Shown here in pieces: positions 37,486 through 46,787 of a stretch of DNA of 64,000 bases (position 1 is the stretch's first letter; every line of letters begins with the position of its first letter). The position numbers were made by a program, and so were the translations under genes. The notes beneath the pieces were generated by a model that saw only the letters and a list, made by a program, of their open reading frames with translations, was not told the DNA's origin and made no database searches. This stretch comes from Gandjariella thermophila (GTDB lineage: Bacteria; Actinomycetota; Actinomycetes; Mycobacteriales; Pseudonocardiaceae): the NCBI RefSeq assembly GCF_005405885.1, contig NZ_BJFL01000003.1, positions 248,001 through 312,000 on the forward strand, read 5' to 3'.

Positions 37486-38995
37486 TCAGCCACCCGAGCG
37501 CGCGAGCAGCTCGTGCGTGCGCCGGAGCACCGGGTAGGACGCCGGCTCCGGAGCGGGCCGCACCGCGCCGAACGACAGCCCGGTGGCCGGGCCGAGCGCC
37601 GGCTTACCTCGGGTAAACAGCCAGGTTTCGAAGAGCGGATCAAGGCGCTTACCAGAGACGCGGTCCGCCAGGGCGATGAAATCCGCGATCGTGCCGTTGC
37701 CGTACCGGTGCTCGGCCACCCACGCGCGCAGCAGGCGGAACATCGCGTCGTCGCCGATGACGTTGCGCAGCGCCTGCAGGGTCATCGCGCCCCGGTCGTA
37801 GACGGCGACGTCGAACTGCTTCTCCGGCCCGGGCGCCCGGCAACACCTGCCAGAACGGGTCCTCCGCCGGGTGCTGGGCGTAGGTGTGGTCGAAAAGCTG
37901 CTGGGCGGTGCCCTCGTGCTCGTGCTCGGACCACAGCCACTCGGCGAAGGTGGCGAAGCCCTCGTTCAGCCAGATGTCCCGCCAGTGCGCGACGGACACC
38001 GCGTCGCCGAACCACTGGTGCGCGTTCTCGTGCACCACCACGTACGTGTTCGCGCCCCTGGCGAAGAACTTCGGGCTGTACACCGGCCGGGTCTGGTTCT
38101 CGAGCGCGAAGCCCAACCCCTCCGAAGCCACCACGCCGCCCTGCGCCTCGAACGGGTACGGGCCGAACAGGCCGGACAGGAACTCCAGCGCCTCCGGGGT
38201 GCGCTCCACGCTGGCCCTGGCCGCGTCCGCGCTGTCGCCGAGGCCGGTGCCGTACGCGGTGACCAGTGGTTGCCCGGCGAGCCCGGTGGCCCGCCGGACA
38301 TCGAAGTGGCCGATTGCCAGGAACGCCAGGTAGCTGGCCTGCGGCCGGCTGCTGCGCCAGTTCCACCTGGTCCAGCCCAGCCGGCTGGTGGTGCCGGTGA
38401 GCACCCCGTTGGAGATCACCTGGGTGCCGTCCGGCACCGCGACCGACACGTCGTAGCTGGCCTTATCCAGCGGATGGTCGTCGCTCGGGAACCACCAGCG
38501 GGCGATGTGCGGCTCGTCGACCGCGAGCGCGCCGTCCGCGGTGCGCTTCCACGCCTGCTCGCCGCCCACGGTCACCTCGGACGGGACGCCGTCGTAGCGC
38601 ACCACCACGGTGGCCGGGCGGCCCTGGGCGAGCGGCGCCGCCGGGGTGATCACGAGTTCGCCGTCACCCTCGGTGAACCGTGCCGGCACGTTGTCCACCA
38701 GCACCGAATGCACGGTGAGCGCGAAGTCCAGGTTGAACCGGCTGAGGTCCTGGGTTGGGGTGAGCAGCACGGTGGTGCTGCCGTCGAGGTGGTCGGTGCC
38801 GGGCTGGTAGGTGAGCCGGATGTCGTAGTGGGTGGCGTCGTAGCCGGTGTTGCCATCACCCGGGTAATAGCTGTCGCCGATGCTCGGCCCACCCGGTAGG
38901 GGGGTCGCGCTCGCGGCGCCGGCCGGGGCGCCGATCAGGGTGGCGGCGCACAGCGCGGCAGCCGTGCAGAGGCGCAGACTGGATCTTCCCGACAC
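37486..38995 (-). pseudogene. Secreted M1-family zinc aminopeptidase with frameshift
   Basis: From GTG 38995 a signal peptide (RLCTAAALCAATLIGAPAGA) leads into an M1 peptidase. The catalytic zinc site VVVHENAHQWFGDAVSVAHW ...LNEGFATFAEWLWSEH is intact near residues 310-345. The frame breaks at about 37822-37840 after FWQVLPG: downstream homology (PEKQFDVAVYDRGAMTLQAL and onward to the stop at 37486) continues in another frame, requiring one extra or two missing bases in a run of C/G. Restored length is about 500 aa, normal for the small secreted actinobacterial enzymes. It is either a true mutation or a sequencing error in a GC-rich run. Confidence 0.8.
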
Positions 38996-39120
38996 GTCTC
39001 GACCTCCTGTCGATCGGGAGAACAGTGCGCCGAGCGTAAGTAGGCAGCCACTCTGCGTACTACCGACGACGGTCGGGTCTCACCGGGCCGGGCTTCACCC
39101 GGTCGAGCGGCACCGATTCC

Positions 39121-39185
39121 CGCATTCAGCGGGCTGAACGGCGGTTTCGGGCGCCGCGGAACTGCCGTTGCGCCCGCTGAACGCG
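39121..39185. repeat. 65-bp palindromic intergenic element, copy 2
   Basis: Arms CGCATTCAGCGGGC (39121-39134) and GCCCGCTGAACGCG (39172-39185) have one mismatch, and the inner GAACGGC pairs with GCCGTT. The left 20 bases are identical to copy 1 at 5071-5090 and the total span is the same 65 bp, while the loop differs. It lies 15 bp past the menD stop and upstream of the M1 peptidase gene. Confidence 0.75.
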
Positions 39186-39200
39186 GGGAGAGGGAGGCGA

Positions 39201-40868
39201 TCAGGCGAGCGCGGCGGCGACGGCGGAGCGCAGCCTGGCATGCAGGGCGCGCAGGCCGTCGCGGCGGCCGCGCACCTCGACCACCCGCAGCCCGGGGGCG
39301 GGGCGCAGCGCCGCGCGCAGCGTGTCGGGGTCGCCGGCCAGCGTGTGCGGCACCCGGTGCGCGGCGCACAGCGCGGCCAGGTCGACGTCGTGCGGGGTGC
39401 CGAAGACCCGTTCGAAGGCCGCCTCGTGCTCGGCCGCGCCCTGCTCCAGCAGCGAGAAGATGCCGCCGCCCGAGTCGTTGAACACCACGACGGCGAGGTC
39501 CGGCCGGGGCTCGCCGGGCGGGATCAGTAACCCGTTCCCGTCGTGCAGGAAGGTCAGGTCGCCAAGCAGTGCGTAACCGGGGCCGCCGTGCGCCAGGGTC
39601 GCGCCGACCGCGGTGGACACCGTGCCGTCGATGCCGGCCACGCCGCGGTTGCGCAGCACCCGCACGTCCGGCCGGGCGCGGGCGGCCAGCGCGACGTCCC
39701 TGGTCGGGTTGGACGAGCCGATCACGAGCAGCGCATCCGGGGGCAGCGCGTCCACCAGCGCGCGGGCCAGGTGCGGCCCGGTGGGCCAGTTCTCGGCGTC
39801 CAGCGCGGCGTGCACCGCGACCGCGGCCTGCTTGCCGGCCTGCTGCCAGGCGGCCAGCCACGCCGGGTCACCCGGCTCGGTGGGCTCGCCCAGCGACGCG
39901 CCGACCTGGGCGACCCGGTGCGCGGGGTTCGGCCACCCGGCGGTGTCGCGGTGCACCAGCAGCACCTCCACACCCTCGTCCGCGAGCAGCCGCGCCACCT
40001 GCCGGAACACCGTCGGCCTGCCAAGGCAGACCACCTGATCGGGACGGTGCCTGCGGAGGAACTCGTCGACGCCGAGCAGCCACATGCCGGCGCTGATCGC
40101 GTTCGGGCCGCCGAACCCGGCGCCGCCGGTCTCCGCCAGCAGCGGCCAGCCGTGCCGCTCCGCCCATGCCGCCGCCGCGCGCGCGTCACCCTCTGCGGCC
40201 AGCAGCAGGCCGCGCCGCGCGGTCGGGCGCAGCACGCGCGCTGCCCCGCCGGGCGCGACGACCTCCGTCCACCGCGCGCCGCCTGGCCGGCCGTCCAGCG
40301 GTTCCGGCCAGTCCGCGTCGCCGCCGGGCACCAGCGGCTCCCGGAACGGCAGGTTCAGGTGCACCGGGCCGGCCCAGCCCTGGCCGAGCGCTGCCTGCCA
40401 GGCCCGGCACGCCTGAGCGCGCCAGTACGCGACCTGGCCGGCACGCCGCTCGGCCACGCTCAACTCGTCGTACAGCCGCACCGCCGGCCCGTACAACCGG
40501 TCCTGGTCGATCACCTGGCTGGCGCCGGCCGCGCGCAGCTCGGGCGGCCGGTCCGCGGTGAGCACGACCAGCGGCACGCCCGCCCGGTCCGCCTCGACCA
40601 CCGCCGGGTGCAGGTTCGCCGCGGCCGTGCCGGAGGTGCAGGTCACCAGGGTGGGCACGGCGGAGCGGGCGGCCAGGCCGAGCGCCAGGAAACCGCCGGA
40701 ACGCTCGTCCACCCGCACGTGCAGGGTCAGCCGGCCCGCCTCGGCGGCCTCATGCAGCGCGAAAGACAGCGGGGCGTTGCGCGAGCCGGGGCACACCACG
40801 GCGTGCCGCAGCCCGTTGCGGACCAGCTCGTCGACCAGCACGCGGGCCTGCGCGGTGGACGGGTTCAT
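39201..40868 (-). CDS. menD: SEPHCHC synthase (menaquinone biosynthesis)
   Basis: A 555-aa TPP enzyme condensing isochorismate with 2-oxoglutarate. VVCPGSRNAPLSFALHEA and TLVTCTSGTAAANLHPAVVE open the Pyr domain. ALLGDLTFLHDGNGLLIP is the TPP/Mg motif near residue 440, and VVFNDSGGGIFSLLEQGA is characteristic of MenD. Length is normal. ATG 40868 is divergent from menB with 55 bp between starts. Confidence 0.94.
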   Translation of the reverse strand: MNPSTAQARVLVDELVRNGLRHAVVCPGSRNAPLSFALHEAAEAGRLTLHVRVDERSGGFLALGLAARSAVPTLVTCTSGTAAANLHPAVVEADRAGVPLVVLTADRPPELRAAGASQVIDQDRLYGPAVRLYDELSVAERRAGQVAYWRAQACRAWQAALGQGWAGPVHLNLPFREPLVPGGDADWPEPLDGRPGGARWTEVVAPGGAARVLRPTARRGLLLAAEGDARAAAAWAERHGWPLLAETGGAGFGGPNAISAGMWLLGVDEFLRRHRPDQVVCLGRPTVFRQVARLLADEGVEVLLVHRDTAGWPNPAHRVAQVGASLGEPTEPGDPAWLAAWQQAGKQAAVAVHAALDAENWPTGPHLARALVDALPPDALLVIGSSNPTRDVALAARARPDVRVLRNRGVAGIDGTVSTAVGATLAHGGPGYALLGDLTFLHDGNGLLIPPGEPRPDLAVVVFNDSGGGIFSLLEQGAAEHEAAFERVFGTPHDVDLAALCAAHRVPHTLAGDPDTLRAALRPAPGLRVVEVRGRRDGLRALHARLRSAVAAALA

Positions 40869-40923
40869 GGCGTAGGCCTCACGGGGTGGGGGTGGGCGGG
40901 GCTGCTGCGCATATCCTCGCAGC

Positions 40924-41835
40924 GTGCCAGACCAGCGGATCTCCGAGCTGTTCGACCCCAAGGCGTGGCGTGAGGTCGAGGGCTTCGACTTCACCGACAT
41001 CACCTACCACCGCGCGGTGGACCAGGGCACCGTGCGCATCGCGTTCAACCGGCCCGAGGTGCGCAACGCCTTCCGCCCGCACACCGTGGACGAGCTGTTC
41101 CGGGCGCTGGACCACGCGCGGATGACCTCGGACGTCGGCTGCGTGCTGATCACCGGCAACGGACCGTCCCCGAGGGACGGCGGCTGGGCGTTCTGCTCCG
41201 GCGGCGACCAGCGCATCCGCGGCCGGGACGGCTACCGGTACGCCTCCGGGGACACCGCGGAGACCGTGGACCCGGCCCGGGCCGGCCGGCTGCACATCCT
41301 GGAATGCCAGCGGCTGATCCGGTTCATGCCCAAGGTGGTGATCGCCGTGGTACCCGGCTGGGCCGCCGGCGGCGGGCACAGCCTGCACGTGGTGTGCGAC
41401 CTCACCCTGGCCAGCGCCGAGCACGCCCGGTTCAAGCAGACCGACGCGGACGTCGGCAGCTTCGACGGCGGCTACGGCTCCGCCTACCTGGCCAGGCAGG
41501 TGGGCCAGAAGTTCGCCAGGGAGATCTTCTTCCTGGGCCGGCCGTACACCGCCGAGCAGGCACACCGGATGGGCATGGTCAACGCGGTCGTACCGCACGC
41601 CGAACTGGAGGCCACCGCGCTGGAGTGGGCGCGGGAGATCAACGGCAAGTCGCCGACCGCGCAGCGCATGCTCAAGTACGCCTTCAACCTGATCGACGAC
41701 GGGCTGGTGGGCCAGCAGGTGTTCGCCGGTGAGGCCACCCGGCTGGCGTACATGACCGACGAGGCGGTCGAGGGCCGGGACGCCTTCCTGCAGAAGCGGG
41801 AACCGGACTGGAGCCGGTTCCCCTGGTACTTCTAG
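40924..41835 (+). CDS. menB: 1,4-dihydroxy-2-naphthoyl-CoA synthase
   Basis: A 303-aa crotonase-family ring-closing enzyme. RIAFNRPEVRNAFRPHTVDE, FCSGGDQRIRGRDGYRYASG, PGWAAGGGHSLHVVCDLTLA and the MenB-specific SFDGGYGSAYLARQVGQKFA are present. GTG start. The menE gene begins 3 bp after its stop, so menBE is an operon, probably with menA. Confidence 0.95.
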   Translation: MPDQRISELFDPKAWREVEGFDFTDITYHRAVDQGTVRIAFNRPEVRNAFRPHTVDELFRALDHARMTSDVGCVLITGNGPSPRDGGWAFCSGGDQRIRGRDGYRYASGDTAETVDPARAGRLHILECQRLIRFMPKVVIAVVPGWAAGGGHSLHVVCDLTLASAEHARFKQTDADVGSFDGGYGSAYLARQVGQKFAREIFFLGRPYTAEQAHRMGMVNAVVPHAELEATALEWAREINGKSPTAQRMLKYAFNLIDDGLVGQQVFAGEATRLAYMTDEAVEGRDAFLQKREPDWSRFPWYF

Positions 41836-41837
41836 CC

Positions 41838-43034
41838 ATGCGCGAACTGCTGCCGCTGCCGGTGCCGGCCGGGGCGGGCGTGCTGGACCTGCTCGACCCG
41901 CTGCGCCGGGCGCTGGCCGGCGAGGGACCGGCATGGCTGCCGGTGCCGGTGGACGAACCCGGCCGGGCGGCCCGGCTGACCGAGGCGCTGGCCGGGCCGC
42001 TGGACGACGGCGAGGACGACGCCGGCGACCCGACCGCGCTGGTGATCGCCACCTCCGGCTCGACCGGCGAACCGCGCGGCGTGCTGCTGGCGTCGGGTGC
42101 GCTGCGCGCCTCGGGCACGGCCACCCACGCCCGGCTCGGCGGGCCCGGCCGGTGGCTGCTCGCGCTGCCGGCCACGCACATCGCCGGCATGCAGGTGCTG
42201 CTGCGGTCGCTGCTCGCCGGCACGGTGCCCGCGGTGCTCTCGGGTGCCTTCCGGCCGGACGCCTTCGCGGCGGCGGCCGCACCGGTGCTCGCCGGGGACG
42301 GCCCCCGGTACACCGCGCTGGTGCCGACCCAGTTGGTGCGCCTGGTGGCGGACGGCGGGGCGGGCCTGGCCGCGCTGCGCGCCTTCGACGGCGTGCTGCT
42401 CGGCGGCGCGGCCACCCCGCCGGCGTTGCTCGGCCGCGCCCGGGACGCCGGGGTGCGGGTGGTCACCACCTACGGGATGAGCGAGACCGCCGGCGGCTGC
42501 GTGTACGACGGGACACCGCTTGACGGTGTGCGGGTGTCGGTGACCGGCGGTGATCCGGGGCGGATCGAGTTGGCCGGGCCGGTGCTGGCACGCGGCTACC
42601 GGCGGCGGCCGGCGGACACCGCGGCGGCGTTCGTCTCCGGCCGGTTCCGCACCGGCGACCTCGGCCGGCTACACCCGGACGGGCGGCTGGAGGTGCTCGG
42701 CCGGGTCGACGACCTGATCAACACCGGCGGCGCCAAGGTGGCCCCCGCCGAGGTGGAGCGGGTACTCGCCGCGCAGGCCGGGGTGCTGGAGGCGTGCGTG
42801 GTCGGGGTGCCGGACCGGGAGTGGGGCGAGGTCGTGGTCGCCGCGCTGGTCCCCGCCGACCCGGCCACACCGCCGGGTGAGGACGCGCTGCGCGCCGCGG
42901 TGCGTGACCGGCTCGGCCGGGCCGCGGCACCGAAGTCGCTGCGCTTCGTGGCGGAACTGCCGCTGCGTGGCCCCGGCAAGATCGACCGCCGGGCGGTGCG
43001 CTCGCTGTTCGACTCCTCGTCGGTGGACGCGTAG
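41838..43034 (+). CDS. menE: o-Succinylbenzoate-CoA ligase
   Basis: A 398-aa ANL-family adenylating enzyme, compact as usual for actinobacterial MenE. VIATSGSTGEPRGVLLASG (P-loop) is at about residue 70, VVTTYGMSETAGGCVYDGTP at about 209, GRFRTGDLGRLHPDG at about 268, and LPLRGPGKIDRRAV supplies the C-terminal catalytic Lys. It activates o-succinylbenzoate for MenB. Overlap-free 2-bp spacing from menB. Confidence 0.92.
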   Translation: MRELLPLPVPAGAGVLDLLDPLRRALAGEGPAWLPVPVDEPGRAARLTEALAGPLDDGEDDAGDPTALVIATSGSTGEPRGVLLASGALRASGTATHARLGGPGRWLLALPATHIAGMQVLLRSLLAGTVPAVLSGAFRPDAFAAAAAPVLAGDGPRYTALVPTQLVRLVADGGAGLAALRAFDGVLLGGAATPPALLGRARDAGVRVVTTYGMSETAGGCVYDGTPLDGVRVSVTGGDPGRIELAGPVLARGYRRRPADTAAAFVSGRFRTGDLGRLHPDGRLEVLGRVDDLINTGGAKVAPAEVERVLAAQAGVLEACVVGVPDREWGEVVVAALVPADPATPPGEDALRAAVRDRLGRAAAPKSLRFVAELPLRGPGKIDRRAVRSLFDSSSVDA

Positions 43035-43106
43035 GTCGGCTACGTGACGTGTGTGTTCGTCACACCGATGAGCGAAAGGGGCCTCCCGTACCGGAGTATT
43101 GGACGC

Positions 43107-43976
43107 ATGGCCACAGTCGCGCAGTGGGTCGAGGGAGCGCGGCCGCGCACGCTGCCCAACGCGATCGCCCCGGTGCTGGTCGGTTCCGGGGCGGCCGCGG
43201 AGATCGGCGGGTTCGTCTGGTGGCAGGCCGGGCTGACGCTGGTCATGACGATCGCGCTGATCATCGGGGTGAACTTCGCCAACGACTACTCGGACGGCAT
43301 CCGGGGCACCGACGAGCACCGGGTCGGCCCGCTGCGCCTGGTCGGCTCCGGCATCGTGCGGCCGGTCGTGGTACGCAACGCCGCGTTCGCCGCCCTCACC
43401 GTGGCCGGGCTCACCGGGCTGCTGCTGGTCACCGCCACCGGCCGGTGGTGGCTGCTGGTCGCAGGTGGGATGTCCATCGTGGCGGCCTGGTACTACACCG
43501 GCGGCAAGCGGCCGTACGGCTACGCGGGCCTCGGCGAGATCGCGGTGTTCGTGTTCTTCGGGCTGGTGGCCGTACTGGGCACCACGTACCTGCAGGCGGG
43601 CACGGTGACCGCGACCGCGCTCGGCTGCGCGGTGGCGGTCGGGGCGTTCTCCTCGGCCGTGCTGGTGGCCAACAACCTGCGGGACATCCCCACCGACGCG
43701 CAGACCGGCAAGCGCACGCTCGCGGTGATGCTCGGCGAGGCACGTACCCGGCGGCTCTACCGGGTGCTGGTGATTACGCCGTTCGTGGTCAGCGTGGTAC
43801 TCGCGGTCGCCAGGATCCCGCTGGCCGCGGGCCTGCTCGCGCTGCCGCCGGCGGTGCTCTCCGCCCGCCGGGTGTCCTCCGGCGCCGCGGGGCTGTCGCT
43901 GGTGCCGGTGCTGCGGGACACCGGGATCGCCATGCTGCTGTGGGCCGTGCTGACCGGGGTGGCGCTCGCCGTCTGA
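43107..43976 (+). CDS. menA: 1,4-dihydroxy-2-naphthoate polyprenyltransferase
   Basis: A 289-aa UbiA-superfamily membrane enzyme with about eight to nine helices. First Asp motif NFANDYSDGIRGTDEHRVGP (about residue 54) and second RDIPTDAQTGKRTLAVMLGE (about 194) bind Mg-polyprenyl diphosphate. It joins the ring to the side chain made by the polyprenyl synthase at 6672-7694. ATG 43107; the frame extends further upstream without family similarity. Confidence 0.94.
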   Translation: MATVAQWVEGARPRTLPNAIAPVLVGSGAAAEIGGFVWWQAGLTLVMTIALIIGVNFANDYSDGIRGTDEHRVGPLRLVGSGIVRPVVVRNAAFAALTVAGLTGLLLVTATGRWWLLVAGGMSIVAAWYYTGGKRPYGYAGLGEIAVFVFFGLVAVLGTTYLQAGTVTATALGCAVAVGAFSSAVLVANNLRDIPTDAQTGKRTLAVMLGEARTRRLYRVLVITPFVVSVVLAVARIPLAAGLLALPPAVLSARRVSSGAAGLSLVPVLRDTGIAMLLWAVLTGVALAV

Positions 43977-43980
43977 CCGG

Positions 43981-45078
43981 TCACGGCTCGGCCGGCCACT
44001 CGCCGGTGCTCAGGAACTTCTCCAGGATGTCGTGGTACGGCGCGAGGTCCAGGCCCTCGGCGGCCACCCAGGCGTCGTCGTAGTAGGTGTGCGCGTACCG
44101 CTCGCCGCCGTCGCAGAGCAGCGTCACCACGCTGGCCCGGCGGCCGGCCCGGCGCAGTGCGGCGACGACCTGGAAGGCACCCCACAGGTTCGTCCCGGTC
44201 GACCCGCCGACCCGCCGACCGAGCAGCGGTTCCACCGCCCGGATCGCGGCGATCGAGGCGGCGTCCGGCACGTTGACCATCCGGTCGATCACCTGGCCGA
44301 CGAAGGACGGTTCCACGCGTGGCCGGCCGATGCCCTCGATCCGGGAGCCGAGGCACCCGGTGCGGGCCGGGTCCCCGTCGCGCCACGCCTCGAAGAACAC
44401 CGAGCGCTCCGGGTCCACCACGGCCAGCCGGGTGCGCAGCCGCCGGTACCGGATGTACCGGCCGATGGTCGCGCTGGTACCGCCGGTGCCGGCGCCGACC
44501 ACGATCCACTCCGGCTCCGGGTGCGGCTCGAAGGCCATCTGCTCGAAGATCGACTCGGCGATGTTGTTGTTGCCCCGCCAGTCGGTGGCCCGCTCGGCGT
44601 GGGTGAACTGGTCCATGAAGTGGCCGCCCAGTTCCGCGGCGAGCCGCCGGGACTCGGCGTAGATCGCACCGGGTGCGTCGACGAAGTGGCAGCGCCCGCC
44701 CTGCCGCTCGATCAGCGCGATCTTCTCCCGGCTGGTGGACGACGGCATCACCGCGATGAAGGGCAACCCGAGCAGACCGGCGAAGTACGCCTCGGACACC
44801 GCGGTCGACCCGGAGGACGCCTCGATCACCGGGGTGCCCTCGCACACCCAGCCGTTGCAGATCGCGTACAGGAACAGGGATCGGGCCAGCCGGTGCTTGA
44901 GCGAGCCGGTCGGATGGGTGGACTCGTCCTTGAGGTAGAGGTCCACGCCCCATTCGGCGGGCAGCGGGAAGCGCAGCAGGTGCGTGTCGGCGCTGCGGTT
45001 GGCGTCCGCCTCGATGATCCGCACCGCCTCGCACACCCAGTCCCGGGTGGACTCACTACACCTGTCGACCACGGCCAC
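43981..45078 (-). CDS. Cds1-like PLP-dependent cysteine synthase/desulfhydrase
   Basis: A 365-aa fold-type II PLP enzyme. [20 protein letters not shown] holds the PLP lysine, [20 protein letters not shown] the substrate loop, [20 protein letters not shown] the phosphate-binding Gly loop, and [18 protein letters not shown] the end. The pattern resembles mycobacterial Cds1 (Rv3684), which degrades cysteine to H2S, more than the CysK/CysM synthases. H2S interacts with respiration, which is of interest next to menA, but the function here is inferred. GTG 45078 chosen; convergent with menA, stops 3 bp apart. Confidence 0.75.
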   Translation of the reverse strand: MAVVDRCSESTRDWVCEAVRIIEADANRSADTHLLRFPLPAEWGVDLYLKDESTHPTGSLKHRLARSLFLYAICNGWVCEGTPVIEASSGSTAVSEAYFAGLLGLPFIAVMPSSTSREKIALIERQGGRCHFVDAPGAIYAESRRLAAELGGHFMDQFTHAERATDWRGNNNIAESIFEQMAFEPHPEPEWIVVGAGTGGTSATIGRYIRYRRLRTRLAVVDPERSVFFEAWRDGDPARTGCLGSRIEGIGRPRVEPSFVGQVIDRMVNVPDAASIAAIRAVEPLLGRRVGGSTGTNLWGAFQVVAALRRAGRRASVVTLLCDGGERYAHTYYDDAWVAAEGLDLAPYHDILEKFLSTGEWPAEP

Positions 45079-45097
45079 GGTCGACCAGCCTACGAGG

Positions 45098-45427
45098 TCA
45101 GGGGCTGTCCGGCGGATCCTCACCGCGCAGTTGGGCGCGCAGCCGCTCGCGTTCCGCCCGGCGCCGCGCGGCACGCTCGGCCATGCCGGCGGCCACCCGG
45201 GTGCGCAGCCCGCGGAAGACGAACAGGGACAGCGGCATGGCCACCACCACGGCCACCGCGAGCGCGACCAGCAGCGGCACGTGCGCGACAACCAGCACGG
45301 CGGCGATCGCGGCCAGCAGGCCCAGCCTGGCCACCGTGTACAGCGCGAGGTCGCGGGCCAGGGCACCGCCGGGCGGCGGGGTGCGCACCGGCTCGCCCGC
45401 GTCGACGTCGTTCCGGTCGACCTGCAC
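45098..45427 (-). CDS. DUF4229 membrane protein
   Basis: A 109- to 119-aa protein with two adjacent hydrophobic helices ([20 protein letters not shown] then [20 protein letters not shown]) and a strongly basic tail ([15 protein letters not shown]). That is the DUF4229 layout, common near menA in actinobacteria. GTG 45427 is used; GTG 45457 would add ten residues. Function unknown. Confidence 0.75.
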   Translation of the reverse strand: MQVDRNDVDAGEPVRTPPPGGALARDLALYTVARLGLLAAIAAVLVVAHVPLLVALAVAVVVAMPLSLFVFRGLRTRVAAGMAERAARRRAERERLRAQLRGEDPPDSP

Positions 45428-45469
45428 GGACCCGAGGGTACGCGGCCGGCCGGGCACCTTCTGCGCGGC

Positions 45470-45928
45470 CTACCCGGGTGCCACCTCGGCGTTGTTCGGG
45501 CGGCCCTCGAACCGGGTGGACAGCACGACCGTGGTGCGGGTCCTGGCCACCCCGTCGATCCGGCGCAGCCGGCCGAGGGTGCGTTCCAGCTCGTCCACCG
45601 TGGGCACCCGCACCTTCACCACGAAGGCCTCGTCGCCGGCGACCGCGTAGCACGACTCGACCTCGGGCAACTCGGCCAGCGCCTCGGCGATCTCCTCGTT
45701 GTCGCCGGTGTCCGTGGGCACGATGCCGACCAGCGCGGTGACGCCCAGGCCGACCGCGGTCGGCTCGACCACGGCGTGGTAGCCGGTGATCACACCGGTC
45801 GACTCCAACTTGCCCACCCGCTCGTGCACAGCGGACGCGGACAGGCCCACCTGCCGGCCGAGATCGGCATACGTTGCCCTTCCGTTGACTCTCAGCGCGG
45901 CGATGATCTGCCGGTCGACAGCGTCCAC
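45470..45928 (-). CDS. Lrp/AsnC family transcriptional regulator
   Basis: A 152-aa regulator with HTH ([20 protein letters not shown] then [20 protein letters not shown]) and RAM domain ([40 protein letters not shown]). GTG 45928. Divergent from bldC with 174 bp between. Its target is unknown; the downstream cysteine-metabolising gene, on the same strand, is a candidate. Confidence 0.9.
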   Translation of the reverse strand: MDAVDRQIIAALRVNGRATYADLGRQVGLSASAVHERVGKLESTGVITGYHAVVEPTAVGLGVTALVGIVPTDTGDNEEIAEALAELPEVESCYAVAGDEAFVVKVRVPTVDELERTLGRLRRIDGVARTRTTVVLSTRFEGRPNNAEVAPG

Positions 45929-46102
45929 GGCGCCAAGCGTAGGACCACGCCTTTCGGGGTCCCGACGGTGTCCGAACCGCGGCTTTTGCCCCTTACTCCC
46001 CCTTTACTATCACCCAAGTGTTCGAGTACCCACCGGGTGAGATGCAACGATGCGGCCGGTACGCCGGACCCCCGCTGGCATAACTCAGCAAGGAGGACGA
46101 GA

Positions 46103-46336
46103 GTGACCGCGTCCGTTCACCAACCCCGACAGCATGTGAGCGAGCGGCTCCTCACCCCGGGTGAGGTCGCGTCCCTGTTCCGTGTCGACCCCAAGACGGT
46201 AACCCGCTGGGCCACCGCCGGCCGGATCGGCTCGATCCGGACTCCGGGCGGGCACCGCCGGTTCCGCGAGTCCGAAGTCAAGGCCCTGCTGGCCGAGTTG
46301 ACAACAGAGGCGACCGAGCCGGTCCGCAATCTCTGA
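46103..46336 (+). CDS. bldC: BldC-type MerR-like developmental regulator
   Basis: A 77-aa single-domain HTH protein. LLTPGEVASLFRVDPKTVTR then WATAGRIGSIRTPGGHRRFR is almost the sequence of Streptomyces BldC, which binds direct repeats cooperatively and delays sporulation genes. GTG 46103 has a strong AAGGAGG eight bases upstream. It has no effector domain, as expected. The 5' region after the divergent Lrp gene contains a TACTAT hexamer (about 46003) that could be a -10. Confidence 0.92.
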   Translation: MTASVHQPRQHVSERLLTPGEVASLFRVDPKTVTRWATAGRIGSIRTPGGHRRFRESEVKALLAELTTEATEPVRNL

Positions 46337-46539
46337 CATATCCGCTCCGCGGCCGGCTGGCCGGTCATCCGAGACCCCCTGACGCGCCGCCACGGGCCGC
46401 GCGAGAAACACCCCGGCCAACGCCTCTTCCGCACCCGCCGGCCCCGTGGTGACCTGCGGCTCCGGCACAATCGTCGAAGATCCGGCATGCTGGTGTCCGT
46501 CTGGCCCCGCCAGCGGCGATCTTGGAGGAGGTGGCGGCC

Positions 46540-46734
46540 ATGCTGCTGTACCTGCTCGCGACCATCGGCGCGGTGACGGTTGCCGTGCTGCTGTGGCGCG
46601 CGTTCGGTTCCGAGCACGTCGGCGTGGGTTCGCGCCGCAGCGTCGCCCCCGACGACGACCCGGAGTTCCTCCGCAAGCTCGGCGAGCAGGCCCGCCGCCC
46701 ACGCAAGCCGGGTGACTCCGACTCGAACGAATAA
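46540..46734 (+). CDS. Small single-pass membrane protein
   Basis: A 64-aa protein: MLLYLLATIGAVTVAVLLWR is one hydrophobic helix, followed by a hydrophilic tail (DDDPEFLRKLGEQARRPRKP). The ATG has GGAGGAGG seven bases upstream, a very strong site, so it is likely real despite its size. No family recognised. It ends just before a stem-loop at 46742-46787. Confidence 0.65.
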   Translation: MLLYLLATIGAVTVAVLLWRAFGSEHVGVGSRRSVAPDDDPEFLRKLGEQARRPRKPGDSDSNE

Positions 46735-46741
46735 CGCTCTC

Positions 46742-46787
46742 CCGCGAGTGCGTGGTGGCGCCCCTGGCGCCGGCTACGCACTCGCGG
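46742..46787. repeat. Stem-loop with 12-bp perfect arms after the small membrane protein
   Basis: CCGCGAGTGCGT (46742-46753) and ACGCACTCGCGG (46776-46787) are exact inverted repeats with a 22-nt loop containing GGCGCC twice. It starts 8 bp after a stop codon, suggesting a terminator-like role, without a U-tract. In form (long perfect arms, structured loop) it resembles the 65-bp elements, but the sequence is different. Confidence 0.6.
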
